From an uncultured Halomonas sp. (lineage in GTDB: Bacteria > Pseudomonadota > Gammaproteobacteria > Pseudomonadales > Halomonadaceae): 64,000 bases of DNA. Positions 8,584 through 19,900 of the stretch are shown in pieces. Location of the stretch: NCBI RefSeq assembly GCF_947500835.1, contig NZ_CANMTQ010000008.1, positions 173,553-237,552 on the forward strand, given 5' to 3'. Positions within the stretch are counted from its first letter, which is position 1. Every line of letters begins with the position of its first letter. The notes beneath the pieces were generated by a model. That model saw only the letters and a program-made list of their open reading frames with translations. It was not told where the DNA came from and did not search any database. The translations under genes were made by a program, and so were the position numbers.

Positions 8584-9705
8584 TCAGACACGATACTGTT
8601 GCATGAAGTCATGATCGAGGCGTCGCTTGGTCTCCATCGCCAAGCGCCCAGGCCACCAAAAACGTCCCCATAGCGCCATACCGCGGCCATCGCCGAGATT
8701 GAGTATCGATAGATAGCGGCGTTGGGGCTGAAACGTTTCAAATGGCGTGTTGTGCAAGTGTGCTACGAGATTGTGTAGCAGGATCGGCGCCTGGCGCACG
8801 CCAAACACACCGAGCTTGGGATAGGGTGAATCTTTCAGCCAGGCACAGTCGCCCACCGCAAAGATGCGATCGTCATAGAGGGTATGGAGCGCCGGTGTGA
8901 CCGCAAGGCCATGATGTGGATGATGTTCAAGATCCAACTCGCCGATCAGTAATGGCGCCACCAACCCCGTAGCCATGATGATGTGATCTGCCGGGAGCTG
9001 CATGCCGTCGTCGAGCGTCAACATGCCTTGATGATAGCCAACGGCGCTGGCCGCCATCTCTATTCTCAAGCCTCGCCGACGCAGGCGTTTGGCCAGCCAG
9101 GCACTGGCACTGGGCGGTGCATGTTCCAGGAGCCGTTTGCTGGCGCTGATCAGACTGATGTCGAATTTTCGACCGTAACGTTCACTGAGCGCCAATAGAT
9201 TGGCGGCAAGCTCGGCGCCGGTGGGACCACCACCAATCACCGTCAGCCGGGGCAGCGGTGCTGAGTCGCCAAGGGCTGATTCAAGCAGTTCTCGTAGCTG
9301 ATAAAGGCCATCGATGGGTTTGGCAGGCCAAACCCCTTTGGCTTCTTCGATGCCGCTGATCGAAGGCGTATCCACGCGACTTCCCAGGTTGAGTGAGAGC
9401 AGGTCGTAAGAAAGCGGATCGCCCTTGGCCAGATGAAGCAATCGCTTCTCCCGGTCGATGGCTACGACACGATCTGCGATGAAGCGACCGCCGGCCCGCT
9501 CGATCAAGGCCGCTGGGTCCAGACTGTCATCACTATTGCTGTATTCGCCGCCCAGCATGCCGCTGGCCATACCCGAGTACCAGAAGTTGCCGGGTGATAA
9601 CAGCGTGACTCGGGCGCCGGCATCGATTAATTGCCCGGTGTTTGCAGCGATGTGCAGATGAGCATGTCCTGCACCCACCAGAACGATATGAGTGGTCTCG
9701 GTCAT
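8584..9705 (-). CDS. NDH-2-like FAD/NAD(P)-dependent oxidoreductase
   Basis: Pyridine nucleotide-disulfide oxidoreductase fold, 373 aa. The N-terminal FAD dinucleotide-binding motif is VLVGAGHAHLHIA (residues 8-20), and a second Rossmann motif TVIGGGPTGAELAANL binds NAD(P)H. A third block, FAVGDCAW, contacts FAD. The GAGHAH motif is typical of the branch related to type II NADH dehydrogenases and to the flavoprotein domain fused to some SelD proteins. There is no obvious membrane anchor except a possible amphipathic C-terminus. It stands alone, convergent with the ABC operon and divergent from the aldo/keto reductase gene. Electron acceptor unknown, probably a quinone. Confidence 0.85.
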   Translation of the reverse strand: MTETTHIVLVGAGHAHLHIAANTGQLIDAGARVTLLSPGNFWYSGMASGMLGGEYSNSDDSLDPAALIERAGGRFIADRVVAIDREKRLLHLAKGDPLSYDLLSLNLGSRVDTPSISGIEEAKGVWPAKPIDGLYQLRELLESALGDSAPLPRLTVIGGGPTGAELAANLLALSERYGRKFDISLISASKRLLEHAPPSASAWLAKRLRRRGLRIEMAASAVGYHQGMLTLDDGMQLPADHIIMATGLVAPLLIGELDLEHHPHHGLAVTPALHTLYDDRIFAVGDCAWLKDSPYPKLGVFGVRQAPILLHNLVAHLHNTPFETFQPQRRYLSILNLGDGRGMALWGRFWWPGRLAMETKRRLDHDFMQQYRV

Positions 9706-9855
9706 CGGAATGTGTGTTTGAGCGTGGGCGTTCAGTCTAGCACGGGGTTTGCCTGGCTGAATGGCCTGGGCCTTGAAACACAGCCCTTTATCCCCATGTT
9801 CTAGTCAGCGCCCAGGATCATGGCTGCCAATCGCATGCACGAAAGGAGTTTCGAA

Positions 9856-10671
9856 ATGGCACGCATTCAGATATTGCCTTCCATTGGTTTAGGTACCTTC
9901 CGCCTCAAGGAGCAGGACGTCATCGATTCCGTCACCTCTGCGCTGGAGCTGGGGTATCGCCATATCGATACCGCGCAGATGTACGAAAACGAAGAGGCCG
10001 TCGGCAAGGCCATCAAGCAAAGCGGTATACCCCGGGATGAAATATTCCTGACCACGAAAATATGGTGGGACCGTTTCAAGCACGACGATTTGATCGCAAG
10101 CCTGGAAGAGAGCTGCCGCAAGCTGGGAGTCGATCAAGTCGATCTGACGCTGCTGCACTGGCCGTCGCCGAATGACGAAGTGCCCATGTCCGAATATCTT
10201 GGCGCCTTGAGCGAGGCACGAGAAAAGGGACTGACCAAGCGCATTGGTGTTTCCAACTTTACCATTGCCCAGATCAACGAGGCGCTGGCCATGCCTGGTG
10301 GGGAGCACATCGTGACCAATCAGATCGAAGTGCATCCGTTTCTCGCCAACCGTAAGCTGGTCGAGCATTGCCAGTCCAAAGGGCTACAGGTGACTGCCTA
10401 CATGCCGCTGGCAGTGGGCAAGGTGATGGATGACCCGGTGCTCAAGGAGATAGCCAAATCGCACGACGCCACCCCCGCCCAAGTGGCGCTGGCTTGGGTC
10501 GCCCAGCGCGACATCGTGGTAATTCCCTCTTCAACCAAGCCCGAGCATCAGAAATCCAACCTCGAAGCGCTTGATATCACGCTTTCACAAGATGAAATGG
10601 CGCAGATCGACAAGCTCGATGCCGGCGATCGCATCGCTAATCCGGATTTCGCTCCCAACTGGGATGAGTAG
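9856..10671 (+). CDS. Aldo/keto reductase
   Basis: NADPH-dependent carbonyl reductase of the AKR superfamily (AKR5-like; nearest known types are 2,5-diketo-gluconate/methylglyoxal reductases such as DkgB), 271 aa, cytosolic. Catalytic tetrad: D in GYRHIDTAQMYENE (with Y), K in EIFLTTKIWW, and H in LTLLHWPSP. The NADPH-binding tail IPSSTKPEHQKSNLEA is present. The ATG at 9856 follows AAAGGAG by seven bases, better than in-frame codons at 9820 or 9835. Single gene; downstream lie a degenerate repeat and a long hairpin. Confidence 0.92.
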   Translation: MARIQILPSIGLGTFRLKEQDVIDSVTSALELGYRHIDTAQMYENEEAVGKAIKQSGIPRDEIFLTTKIWWDRFKHDDLIASLEESCRKLGVDQVDLTLLHWPSPNDEVPMSEYLGALSEAREKGLTKRIGVSNFTIAQINEALAMPGGEHIVTNQIEVHPFLANRKLVEHCQSKGLQVTAYMPLAVGKVMDDPVLKEIAKSHDATPAQVALAWVAQRDIVVIPSSTKPEHQKSNLEALDITLSQDEMAQIDKLDAGDRIANPDFAPNWDE

Positions 10672-10690
10672 TTGCACTTGATGCAGAAAG

Positions 10691-10774
10691 TATTCTTCTG
10701 CAACGAGAGCTCGCAATAAAAGTCTGCAATGAAAAGCATGTAACGAATAGCGTGTAACAAGCAGCTTGAAACAA
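10691..10774. repeat. Degenerate 14-nt tandem repeat
   Basis: Units of about 14 bases follow one another: 10718-10731, 10732-10745, 10746-10759 and 10760-10773, all fitting roughly A-A-A-A-G-C-A-T-G-T-A-A-C-G, with weaker copies to the left from about 10691. No coding function seen. Confidence 0.55.
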
Positions 10775-10776
10775 GA

Positions 10777-10804
10777 GGACCGGCCGGTTTTCACCGGCCG
10801 GTCC
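10777..10804. terminator. Perfect 12-bp hairpin before MATE gene
   Basis: GGACCGGCCGGT (10777-10788) and its exact complement (10793-10804) with a TTTC loop. No T run follows on the plus strand, so it is either a weak or Rho-aided terminator for the aldo/keto reductase or a 5' structure of the MATE mRNA, which starts 14 bases later. Confidence 0.5.
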
Positions 10805-10817
10805 TTGCGGAGTTCCT

Positions 10818-12170
10818 TTGAGCCAGTCCCAATCCTCTCTCAAACGCCAGCTGTGGCAGCAAACCTGGCCCATGGCCCTTGGCGCTCTGTCACTGCTAGG
10901 GTTTCAGCTAGTCGATAGTGCGTTCGTTGCGCGACTGGGAACAGCACCCTTGGCAGCCCAATCGTTCACCTTCCCCTTATCCTTTCTGATCATCGGTGTT
11001 CAAGTAGGGCTGGGTATCGCGATTGCCGCACTTGTATCTCGAGCGCTGGGCGCCGGGGAGGTACCCCGCGCAAGACGATTGAGTAGCCTGGTACTGTTGG
11101 GCGGCAGTCTGATCATCGGCGTACTGTGTCTGCTACTGAGCGCCTTGCAAATACCGCTGTTTCGTCTTCTGGGCGCTGAGGAAGCGCTGTTGCCGCTGAT
11201 AGGCGAGTACTGGGCGCCACAGCTGCTGGCTGCCTGGATCGGCGCCTTGCTTTATTTTAGCTATAGCCTGTTTCGTTCCCGAGGCGAGATGCGTCTGCCC
11301 GGCAACATGATGGTGCTGACCAGCCTTATCAACCTGGCGTTGGATCCGCTGCTGATCTTCGGTATCGGTGATTGGCAAGGACTGGGCTTGCCTGGCGCTG
11401 CCTGGGCCACGGCTATCGCGTTTGGCTCAGGGCTGCTGATAGTCGCCCTGCGGCTAAAGCGTACCGACTGGCTTACGAATCAGGGATTAATGGAGGAAGC
11501 GCGTCAGTCCGCTCGGCCATTTGTAGGCATCGCCGGACCTGCCATGATCGGTCAGCTGATGCCGCCGCTGGCGGCCATGCTTGCAACGGCGATCATTGCC
11601 TCCCTGGGCGAGACCGCTGTAGCAGCCTGGGGCTTGGTTAGCCGTCTGGAAACCGTATCGCTGATGGCCGTATTGGCCTTGACCATGTCATTGCCACCTT
11701 GGTTGGGGCGTTGCTATGGAGCCGGTGACTGGCAGCAGATACGGCGCTTGATGTGGCTGGCGCTGCGTGTCGTCCTGATCTGGCAATTGAGCCTGGGGCT
11801 GCTGATGGCACTGCTTGCACCTTGGGTTGGAGAGCTATTGTCAGGCAATCCAGAAATCCGCAGTGAGCTGACTCTATTGATACGAGGATTGCTGCCTAGC
11901 TACGCTCTGCTGGGAGTATGCATGGTCGTGGTGTCGGCCTCGAATGCGCTGGGTTGGCCTTTACGCTCTATGCTGATGTCTGGAGTGCGACTGTTCGTGT
12001 GTTATCTGCCTTGTCTATGGTTGGGGGCACAGTGGGCAGGCATCTTCGGTGTAGCAATAGGCGCAGCGCTAGGGAATGTCCTGGCGGGCGGATTGGCGTT
12101 GGCGATGTATCGACGCTCGATCGGATCTAGAGGCAAGGCAGTCCAAACTACTAGAGAGCAATTCACATAG
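10818..12170 (+). CDS. MATE family multidrug/metabolite exporter
   Basis: Inner-membrane cation-coupled exporter of the MATE family (NorM/DinF-like), 450 aa, twelve predicted helices arranged as two related halves. The first helix segment QTWPMALGALSLLGFQLVDSAFVARLGTAPLAA is the family's opening block; the second half opens with PAMIGQLMPPLAAMLATAIIASLGETAVAAWGL. Start is TTG at 10818 with GCGGAG upstream (10807-10812); no good ATG exists nearby. Substrate cannot be told from sequence. Stands alone between the repeat/hairpin and dadA. Confidence 0.9.
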   Translation: MSQSQSSLKRQLWQQTWPMALGALSLLGFQLVDSAFVARLGTAPLAAQSFTFPLSFLIIGVQVGLGIAIAALVSRALGAGEVPRARRLSSLVLLGGSLIIGVLCLLLSALQIPLFRLLGAEEALLPLIGEYWAPQLLAAWIGALLYFSYSLFRSRGEMRLPGNMMVLTSLINLALDPLLIFGIGDWQGLGLPGAAWATAIAFGSGLLIVALRLKRTDWLTNQGLMEEARQSARPFVGIAGPAMIGQLMPPLAAMLATAIIASLGETAVAAWGLVSRLETVSLMAVLALTMSLPPWLGRCYGAGDWQQIRRLMWLALRVVLIWQLSLGLLMALLAPWVGELLSGNPEIRSELTLLIRGLLPSYALLGVCMVVVSASNALGWPLRSMLMSGVRLFVCYLPCLWLGAQWAGIFGVAIGAALGNVLAGGLALAMYRRSIGSRGKAVQTTREQFT

Positions 12171-12329
12171 AGAAAGAAAAGCCGATAATAGCTTCAAATA
12201 AAGTAGGTAATCGCGTTTTGAATTGCTAAAAGAGTGCTATTTTCTTCAAGCTGTTCCCTATACTTCTCCTTTCGCCGGCGGGTGCCGCTGGCCGGCCGAT
12301 AACGCATAAAAAATTCCTTGGGGGCAGTG

Positions 12330-13589
12330 ATGAACGTATTGGTACTTGGCTGTGGCGTCGTGGGTGTGACAAGCGCTTACTACCTGGCGCGACAAGGGCA
12401 TAAGGTTACCGTTCTCGATCGTCAGCCTTCGCCGGCCATGGAAACCAGCTATGGCAATGCGGGTCAGGTTTCCTTCGGATTCTCCTCGCCCTGGGCCGCT
12501 CCGGGCATTCCACAAAAAGCGCTCAAGTGGATGTTTCAGGAACATGCCCCGCTCAAGATTCAGCCGCGCATGGACCCAGCCAAGGCGCGTTTCATGGTGC
12601 AGATGCTCGAGAACTGCACCAGCGGGCGCTACGCGATCAACAAGGAGCGCATGGTACGCATTGCTGAATATAGCCGTACTTGTATCAATGAACTGCGCGA
12701 TGACACGGGTATTCGCTACGAAGATCGTCAGCGCGGGCTGTTACAGCTATTTCGTTATGAAAGTCAGGTCGATGCCGTGGCCAAGGACATGAAGGTGCTC
12801 GAGCAGTGCGGTGTTCGCCACAAGCTTCTCGATGCCACTGAAATAGTCAACGTCGAGCCTGCGTTGGCGCGGGTGCCAGGAAAGTTCGTCGGGGGGCTTC
12901 ACCTGCCGGACGACCAGACCGGCGACTGTCATCTGTTTACCAACCGCCTCGCGGATTATTGCCGCGATCATCTGAATGTGACTTTTCGCTTCGATATCGA
13001 TATCCAGCGTATCAAGCGCCAGGGCGATCACGTCGAAGGGGTCTTGACTTCTGCCGGGGAGTTCAACGCGGACAGTTACGTGGTGTGTCTTGGCAGCTAT
13101 TCACCGTTTCTGGTCAAGGATCTGGACATTCGGCTGCCGATTTACCCAGTGAAAGGCTACAGTCTGACCGTGCCGGTAACCGATGATGCTGGCGCGCCTC
13201 AGTCCACGGTGATGGATGAAACCTACAAGGTCGCCATCTCTCGTTTCGACGAGCGTATTCGTGTTGGCGGCACTGCTGAGCTGGCCTCCTATGATCTGAA
13301 CCTGCTCGAAAAGCGACGTGCCACCATCGCCATGGTAATCGGTGATGTATTCCCCGAAGGGGGTGATATCGCAAAGGCGGAATTCTGGACAGGACTTCGC
13401 CCCATGACCCCGGACTCGACGCCGATTGTGGGCGGAACCAAATACCGCAACCTATGGCTCAATACCGGCCATGGCACCCTGGGGTGGACCATGAGTTGTG
13501 GCAGTGCTCATCTGCTCGCGGATCTAATGAGCAATCGCCAGCCGGCCATTGACCCCAAGGGGCTGGATGTTACCCGCTATGCAGTTTGA
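12330..13589 (+). CDS. dadA: D-amino acid dehydrogenase small subunit
   Basis: FAD enzyme that deaminates D-amino acids (D-alanine above all) at the inner membrane, giving electrons to the respiratory chain. 419 aa, the normal length. N-terminal FAD motif [20 protein letters not shown] (GxGxxG at 7-12), followed by VTVLDRQP and the substrate-site segment [21 protein letters not shown] typical of DadA. C-terminal FAD block [16 protein letters not shown] and [25 protein letters not shown] at 12330 follows GGGGG. No dadX racemase or lrp-type regulator lies beside it. A terminator follows. Confidence 0.93.
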   Translation: MNVLVLGCGVVGVTSAYYLARQGHKVTVLDRQPSPAMETSYGNAGQVSFGFSSPWAAPGIPQKALKWMFQEHAPLKIQPRMDPAKARFMVQMLENCTSGRYAINKERMVRIAEYSRTCINELRDDTGIRYEDRQRGLLQLFRYESQVDAVAKDMKVLEQCGVRHKLLDATEIVNVEPALARVPGKFVGGLHLPDDQTGDCHLFTNRLADYCRDHLNVTFRFDIDIQRIKRQGDHVEGVLTSAGEFNADSYVVCLGSYSPFLVKDLDIRLPIYPVKGYSLTVPVTDDAGAPQSTVMDETYKVAISRFDERIRVGGTAELASYDLNLLEKRRATIAMVIGDVFPEGGDIAKAEFWTGLRPMTPDSTPIVGGTKYRNLWLNTGHGTLGWTMSCGSAHLLADLMSNRQPAIDPKGLDVTRYAV

Positions 13590-13614
13590 TGTTTCCATGT
13601 AGATGAAATGCCTG

Positions 13615-13641
13615 AATGCCGCTTACCAAGCGGCATTTTTG
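13615..13641 (+). terminator. Intrinsic terminator after dadA
   Basis: AATGCCGCTT (13615-13624) pairs with AAGCGGCATT (13628-13637) around ACC, followed by T residues. Confidence 0.88.
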
Positions 13642-13933
13642 TGCAGTAATTGCTGCCTTGTTAACCTCTTCTCAGTAAAAGTAATACTGCTTCTAGGATC
13701 AATCTCTAATTAAAGGATGATGAAGAGGTAATGCTTAGAATCAAAATGTTTCAAAATATTCATTCTTGTTACCTTGTGTAATTAAAGGCGATGATTGTGT
13801 CCCAGGATACCCGATGTCATCGAATGCGTGCTTACCGCAAAGCGCGACACACGATGATTGTCGAACGGTCCAGCAGGTGTCTTCCAGCACACAGAGGTTG
13901 GGAGTCCATAATCACATTACGCAGGGTTTGAAA
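13642..13933 (+). other. Leader region of the giant gene
   Basis: About 290 bases between the dadA terminator and the chosen start of the giant gene. AT-rich to about 13790, so probably holds a promoter, but no clear -35/-10 pair was found. The frame of the giant gene is open from 13766; an alternative ATG at 13814 has AGGA six bases upstream. Codons between 13814 and 13933 (TCA, CGA, AGG, GGA, ACA) look unlike the rest of the gene, which argues against that start. Confidence 0.5.
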
Positions 13934-16900
13934 ATGGTCACAAATGATTTCTCCAGGAGTGGTCTTGATCTCAACGACAAGGTAACACTAACTCAACCGA
14001 CGGCACTGGAATGGGGTCCCGACGGACGACTCTATGTCACCGAAGTCGATGGTAATGTCAAGGTTCTGACCGTTGCTTTCGGCAGCCCTAATCCTGATGA
14101 CGAAAATCAGACCAACGCTTTTTATGTCACCAGTGCCGAAACCCTAAACCAGGTCAAGGGTATTACCAATCATAATGATGACGGCACAGATGCCAGTGGT
14201 AGCGCGCGGCAGGTGACTGGTATCAGCGTTGTGCCTCGCTACGACGCCGATGGCAACCCGGTGATGATCGACGGTAAGCCTGCGGTCAGCGTTTATGTGA
14301 CCTCAAGCGACAGTCGCATTGGTGCCGGCAATGACGGTGAAGATTCAAACCTTGATACCAATTCCGGCACCATCACCCGTATCGACCAAACTTCCTCGGG
14401 CTGGGAAGCCACGGATATCGTGCGCGGTTTGGCCCGCTCGGAAGAGAATCACTCCCTGAATGGCCTCGAAGTCGTACAAGAGCTTGACGATCAGGGCAAG
14501 TTGGTCAGCGAGCGTTTGATCGTGGCCAACGGCGGTAATACCAATACCGGCGCGCCCTCCAATAATTTTGCCGGCCAGCAGGAAACCGCTTACAGCGGCG
14601 CAATTCTCGAGATCGATCTCGACCAGTTGAAAACCATGAAAGTGCTGACCGACGCCGATTCGGGACGCAAATACATCTACGACGTGCCGACCCTGGATGA
14701 TCCTACTCGGGAAGGTGAAAATGACACCAACGACCCGTTTGGCGGTAACGATGGCCTCAATGGTGGCAAGATCGATCCGAACGGCCCCGTTCAGATCTAT
14801 TCCGCGGGCTATCGCAATGCCTATGATGTAGAAGTAACAGAAGATGGCCGTGTCTGGACTTACGATAACGGCGCCAACAACAGCTGGGGTGGACGCCCGG
14901 TCGGTGAAGCTGGTGAAAGTGGAAAATATACCGACAATGAGCAGTTGGTCAATTTCATCGCCACCAACCTCAATAATGGTGACGGCAATAGTGGCGATAG
15001 CATCACTCTGGAAAAAGATTGGGATCCCAAGAACTATGACCAGTTCCATGAGATCACCCGCTCCGACGATCTAAAGGGTCGTGAGCTTTCCGCTGGAAAA
15101 GGTGGCGCGGCTACCTATGAGTGGACAGATCCGGATAGCGGCGAAACGCTGACGCTGGTATATGGTGGCCATCCGAACCCGACTCGTGCCAGCGGCGGAC
15201 AGTCCGGGCTGCTGTTTACCCCTGAAGATGGTGTGGAAAACTCCTATTTGATGCTTTCTGACGTCGACAAAAGCGGTGAGAACAGCAGCGACTATGATGT
15301 CGTCATGGCTTTTTTGAAGGTTGTCGAAAAAGAATATGACAATGTAAATACTGGCGATTTGACCGGTCGTGTCATTGCTGTAACGCCAGGCGAGCAGTAC
15401 TACATCACTAAGGATGGCGGCGCCTACCTTGTCAGCGATTATTCCAGCGCGCCCTCTGAAATCAACGGCAAAGAAGTATTGGGTAAGAGCGGCATGCCCA
15501 AGGACTTCGATTCGGTGGTGGCCAAACTCAATCCCATCGAAGGTAACTATCTTGAGGGGGGCTACACCGATGGCGCCATCGACTCCGGCAAAGGCTCCAT
15601 TAACGGTCTGACCGAATACACTTCGACGATCTTCGACGACGCCGATAGTGGAATGAAAATGTCCGGGGCGATTTTCGCTGCGAGTCTCGGTCAAGGCAAC
15701 TTGACTATCATGGGCCGCGATGAAAACGGCTTGATGAATTCCAAGGAAGGGGGGAAAGGGCCAAGCCTGGCAGCGGAACGCGATGTGGTGGATATTGGCG
15801 GTGCACCGCTAGGGCTTGCTTCCATCGGTGACAATCTTGCTGCATTTAATGGGCAAAAGGCCTTCCAGGGCTCGGTATGGGCGACGATCTTCAAACAGGG
15901 TGGCCCGGCAATCGAAATACTTCAGCCTGACAACGGCAAGGTACCCCTGGCCGGCAGCATTGTCGTCAACTCCACCGATCGTGACCAGGACGGTGTCGAT
16001 CATATCAACGATCCCTTTGAGTTTGACGCGGACAATGGCCTGGATCTTGCCGCCGGCGAGCGTATCGTGCTCGACTTCGATCCTACCAAGAGCCCCTATC
16101 CCGGAACTATCAACGACACCGGCCTGATGGGTGCCGCCCTGGATGGCAAGACCCCCAACCGTGACGCCAAGACGGAAGAAGAGAATTTCGAAGCGGATCA
16201 GCTGGAAGATGGACTTTACGATCTTGGTGGAAATATCATTCCCGGCGGAAATGCCCCGATCTTCCAGATCAAGAAGGTGGTCGGCGGTACCGTGGTAGGA
16301 AGTGACAATAGCGCCCGGGACGCCATGCATGTCGGCATCAATCCTGGCGATGATGTTGAAAGCCTGGTGATCAACTCCAAGATCAAGAACTGGATGCCCT
16401 CCGGCGAGAGCCTGGTAAGTGGTCAACTCACTGGCGTCATGCTCGGCGATGGCACCCAGGAAAACTTCCTGCGCCTGGTATTTGGCACCATGGTCATCGA
16501 TGGTGAACTCGCCGCGGGTTTCGAAGTGGGTTATGAAGTCGAGGATACCTACACCACGTTGGCTCGGGTCGCGGTGCCACAGTTGACCGACGGTAGCGTC
16601 AGTACCCTTGGACTTCAGCTTGCGGTGAATACCGCCAACGGTTTTGAAGTCGAGGCAGGCTATCGTCTGGGTAACGACAAGATCACCTCAATCGATCTCA
16701 ATGGTTTCTCCTTGCCGCCCGGCGTGCTGCAGGACATTCTCACTGGCAACCATACCATCACCGATGGCGACACGACGCTACCCTCTGGTGCAGCGGTCGG
16801 CTTCCTTGCGGAAACCTCTGCCTTGGATGCGGCAAGTGAAAAAGGCCTCGCCGCAATCGACTTCTACAATCTTGAAATCGAAGCGCGGGGTAACGCGATC

Positions 16901-19900
16901 CAGGTGGGCACAACTGGCGAAGACGTTGGCGTCGAGGGTACCGATGGTATCGACACCATTGTCTATACCGGTAGCGATGAGGTTCTGGCGCCCCTAGCAG
17001 ACAACGTCGAAAACTTCGACGGTAGCGGTTCCGATGCGAACTTCACGGTCATTGGTAACGCTGGCGACAATATCCTGATCGCCGGTTCCGGTGACAATAC
17101 CTTCATCGGCGGCGATGGCGCAGACAGCGTGCGTGGTTCCTTTGCCACCATCGATGGCAGCGTTGTAGAGGATTTCCAACCGGAAGACGATATCCAGATC
17201 CTTGATAGCTATTTGACTGGAAAGGATGTCAGCTACCGTGTGGAGAATGGTGTGGTCAAGCTGGTATTTACCGATCCTTCCAGCAAGCAGACCGCTACGA
17301 TCAGCCTGACGGGTGATCAGTTCAAGGACTTCGACCCAAGCGATGGCGCCAGTGTCTTCAATATCGAGCTGACAAATCAGGGTACCCGTATCACCTACTC
17401 TGAAGAGCGCGTGCTGTATCGCATCAACGCCGGGGGTGACGATGTTGCCGCCATCGATGGCGGGCCGGATTGGCTCGGTGACAAGACCACCGGATTCGAA
17501 TATCTGCTGGGCAATACCAAGAATACCTACAGTGGCAAGGCGACTGACGAGCAGAGCGAAATCGATCTCTCGGGTCTTGGTGACGATATCGTGCCCTGGC
17601 AGCTTTACACGAATGAGCGTAGCGACAATACCAACGATGAGCAGATGCTGGAGTATGGCTTCCCGGTAACCTCCGGTGGTACCTACTCGATCACTTTGTA
17701 CTACACCGAAAACTGGGATGGCATCTTCAATGACGCCGGGGGTCGCTCCTTCGATGTCGCGGTGGATGGCAATGTGCCCGACATCTTCTCTGGCATTAAC
17801 CCGCTGGCAGAGGCCAAGCAGGCTCTGGGTTCCGAAGCCTCTCAGGATGAACTATTGGGATACGGGCTGTCTCGTACCTATACGTTCACCGCTCAGGACG
17901 ATGTCATCAATCTGGCATTCAAGCACGGTGCCCAGAATCCCAAGATCAACGCCATCGAGATCAAGCAGCTGGGGCTCAATTCGGCAACGGATACGACACC
18001 GCCCCCGGCCGTTGACGTGGCGCCTCAAGTCGATTCTATTCAGGTCGAAGAAGCGACCGACAGTGATAGCAGTTTGCAGGTAAAGGTAACCCTGAGTGAT
18101 GACAAGGGCATCGATGTGGACGCTATCCAGGGGAATGAACTTGTCTTCACGGGCATCGAGCCGGCCTCGGTCGCTCTTGCGGAAGATAACCCCATCACTG
18201 TCAGCGCTGATGGCAAGAGCGCTACCATCACCTATGTCATCACCCCACCCCAGGCAACCAATGCCTGGCCCGAGGGCGCCTTCAAAGTAGGTGTCAACGC
18301 GGGGAGCTATCAGGACAGCGTCGGCAACGGGACGCCATCCTATGAAACCAGCTTCGATATTGACTTCAGCGAGTCCGATACGGGAGGCGGTACCGATACG
18401 GGAAATGATGTCGAGTACGTCTCGATGTTCGAACTGGACTTCGAGACCGCGGGCAATCCGCTGGAAGAAGGCGGCTTCGATGGCCTGCTCGGCGGTATCG
18501 ATGATGGGGCGGTAGTGACCAGCGTCGAGAATGGTAAGCTGGTGATCAATACTTCCGACGGCGATATCTCCAAGGGTGCAAGCGCCAATGACTTTATCAA
18601 GAACGTCGATCTGAGTGATGCATCTCAGGCGCTGGTAGAGATCGCAACCCGCTTTTCCAATGCCTTCCCGGCGGCTCTGGAGGCTCAAGGTCTGTCCAGC
18701 GATCAGATACCCAACTACGCGCAACAAGGTATCGTTTTCGGCACGGGCAGTCAGGGTAACAATGAGCTGGTCAAACTCACCCTGGGGGGCAACAAGGGCA
18801 ATATCGTACAGCTCTGGTCCAATGGCAGTGGAAAAGATCCAGAGAACATCGACGACAAGTACGTCCTCGAGGATCTGCTGGTAGACAAGAGTCAGGGCCT
18901 GAAAGACGTTGCCAACGTGGAAATGACGCTGCAGATCGACAAGGCAGCCGGAACGGTTACGCCCATCGTGACGCTGTACGGCACTGATGATGTGGCTCTT
19001 GGTGGGCTGCGTGCCAAGGAAACGGATGGTTTCGTTACTGCCAAGGCACAGACGTTGCCGAGTGCGGTACTCGAGAATCTACTCGATTCCGACGTGCCTA
19101 CCGCCGTTGGCGTGACCTCCAACGATTACAAGACGATGAGCTCTTTCCAAGCGAGCTGGGAGTATCTGAACGTCACTGCTTCCGAGGGCAATACTGCTTC
19201 CGAAGACGGTGCTGGCTCCGATGATGACGCGACACTAAGCGCGGCGGAACAGGCGTTTGCCGATGCCAGCCTGGAAACATCGGAGTCATATAGTGATGAC
19301 GCAGTCGGTTCCGCTACGATCGCGATCACTCCAGGAGGCAACGTTCAGAAATCGAGCTACGACGCGAATTCTTTCCAGATCACCAATACCGGTGACAAGA
19401 AGATTGCAGCAGTCTATTTCGACGTAAGCTCAGCACTGTACGATGACAGCGTGTTTGATTCGGATGGCAAGGGTGGTGACTCCATATTCAAACCTCTGAC
19501 CATCAACAGTGCCGGTACAAGCGGAGCGATCCAGCCCTCAGAGTACGAGCACTACTTCCAGCCGGGAGTCGATCCGGACCCGGAAAACGATGCGGTCAAT
19601 GGCGGCTTCAAGGGCGCGATGATTAAGTTCTCCGCCACGCAGGAGGATGGCTTCAGCGAAGGTGAAACCGTCGGTTTCAGTGCTGACATGGACCCCAATT
19701 CGATCGCCGGGATGGATAAGCGAGGTGAAGCAGGCGTCGATACCGGCACGGTGCCCGATTGGGATGTAGGCGGCGTTTCCGGCGCCGAGCTGATTGGCTC
19801 GAAGGTCTATATCGCCTTCACCGATGGCAGCGTCGCCCATGCGCAGCTGATGGCAGATGGCAGTCAATCCGGTGCCCAGGCGCTGGTAACTCAGGCCCCA

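Noticed and set aside
12260..12300. GC-rich self-complementary stretch before dadA
   Set aside because: GCCGGC palindromes only; no stable long stem or T run, so neither terminator nor riboswitch can be supported.
14345..15049. Long minus-strand open frame (234 codons) opposite the giant gene
   Set aside because: Antisense shadow of a GC-rich, Asp/Gly-rich coding frame; no Shine-Dalgarno and no recognisable protein. The same holds for 15809-16426 and 17852-18727.
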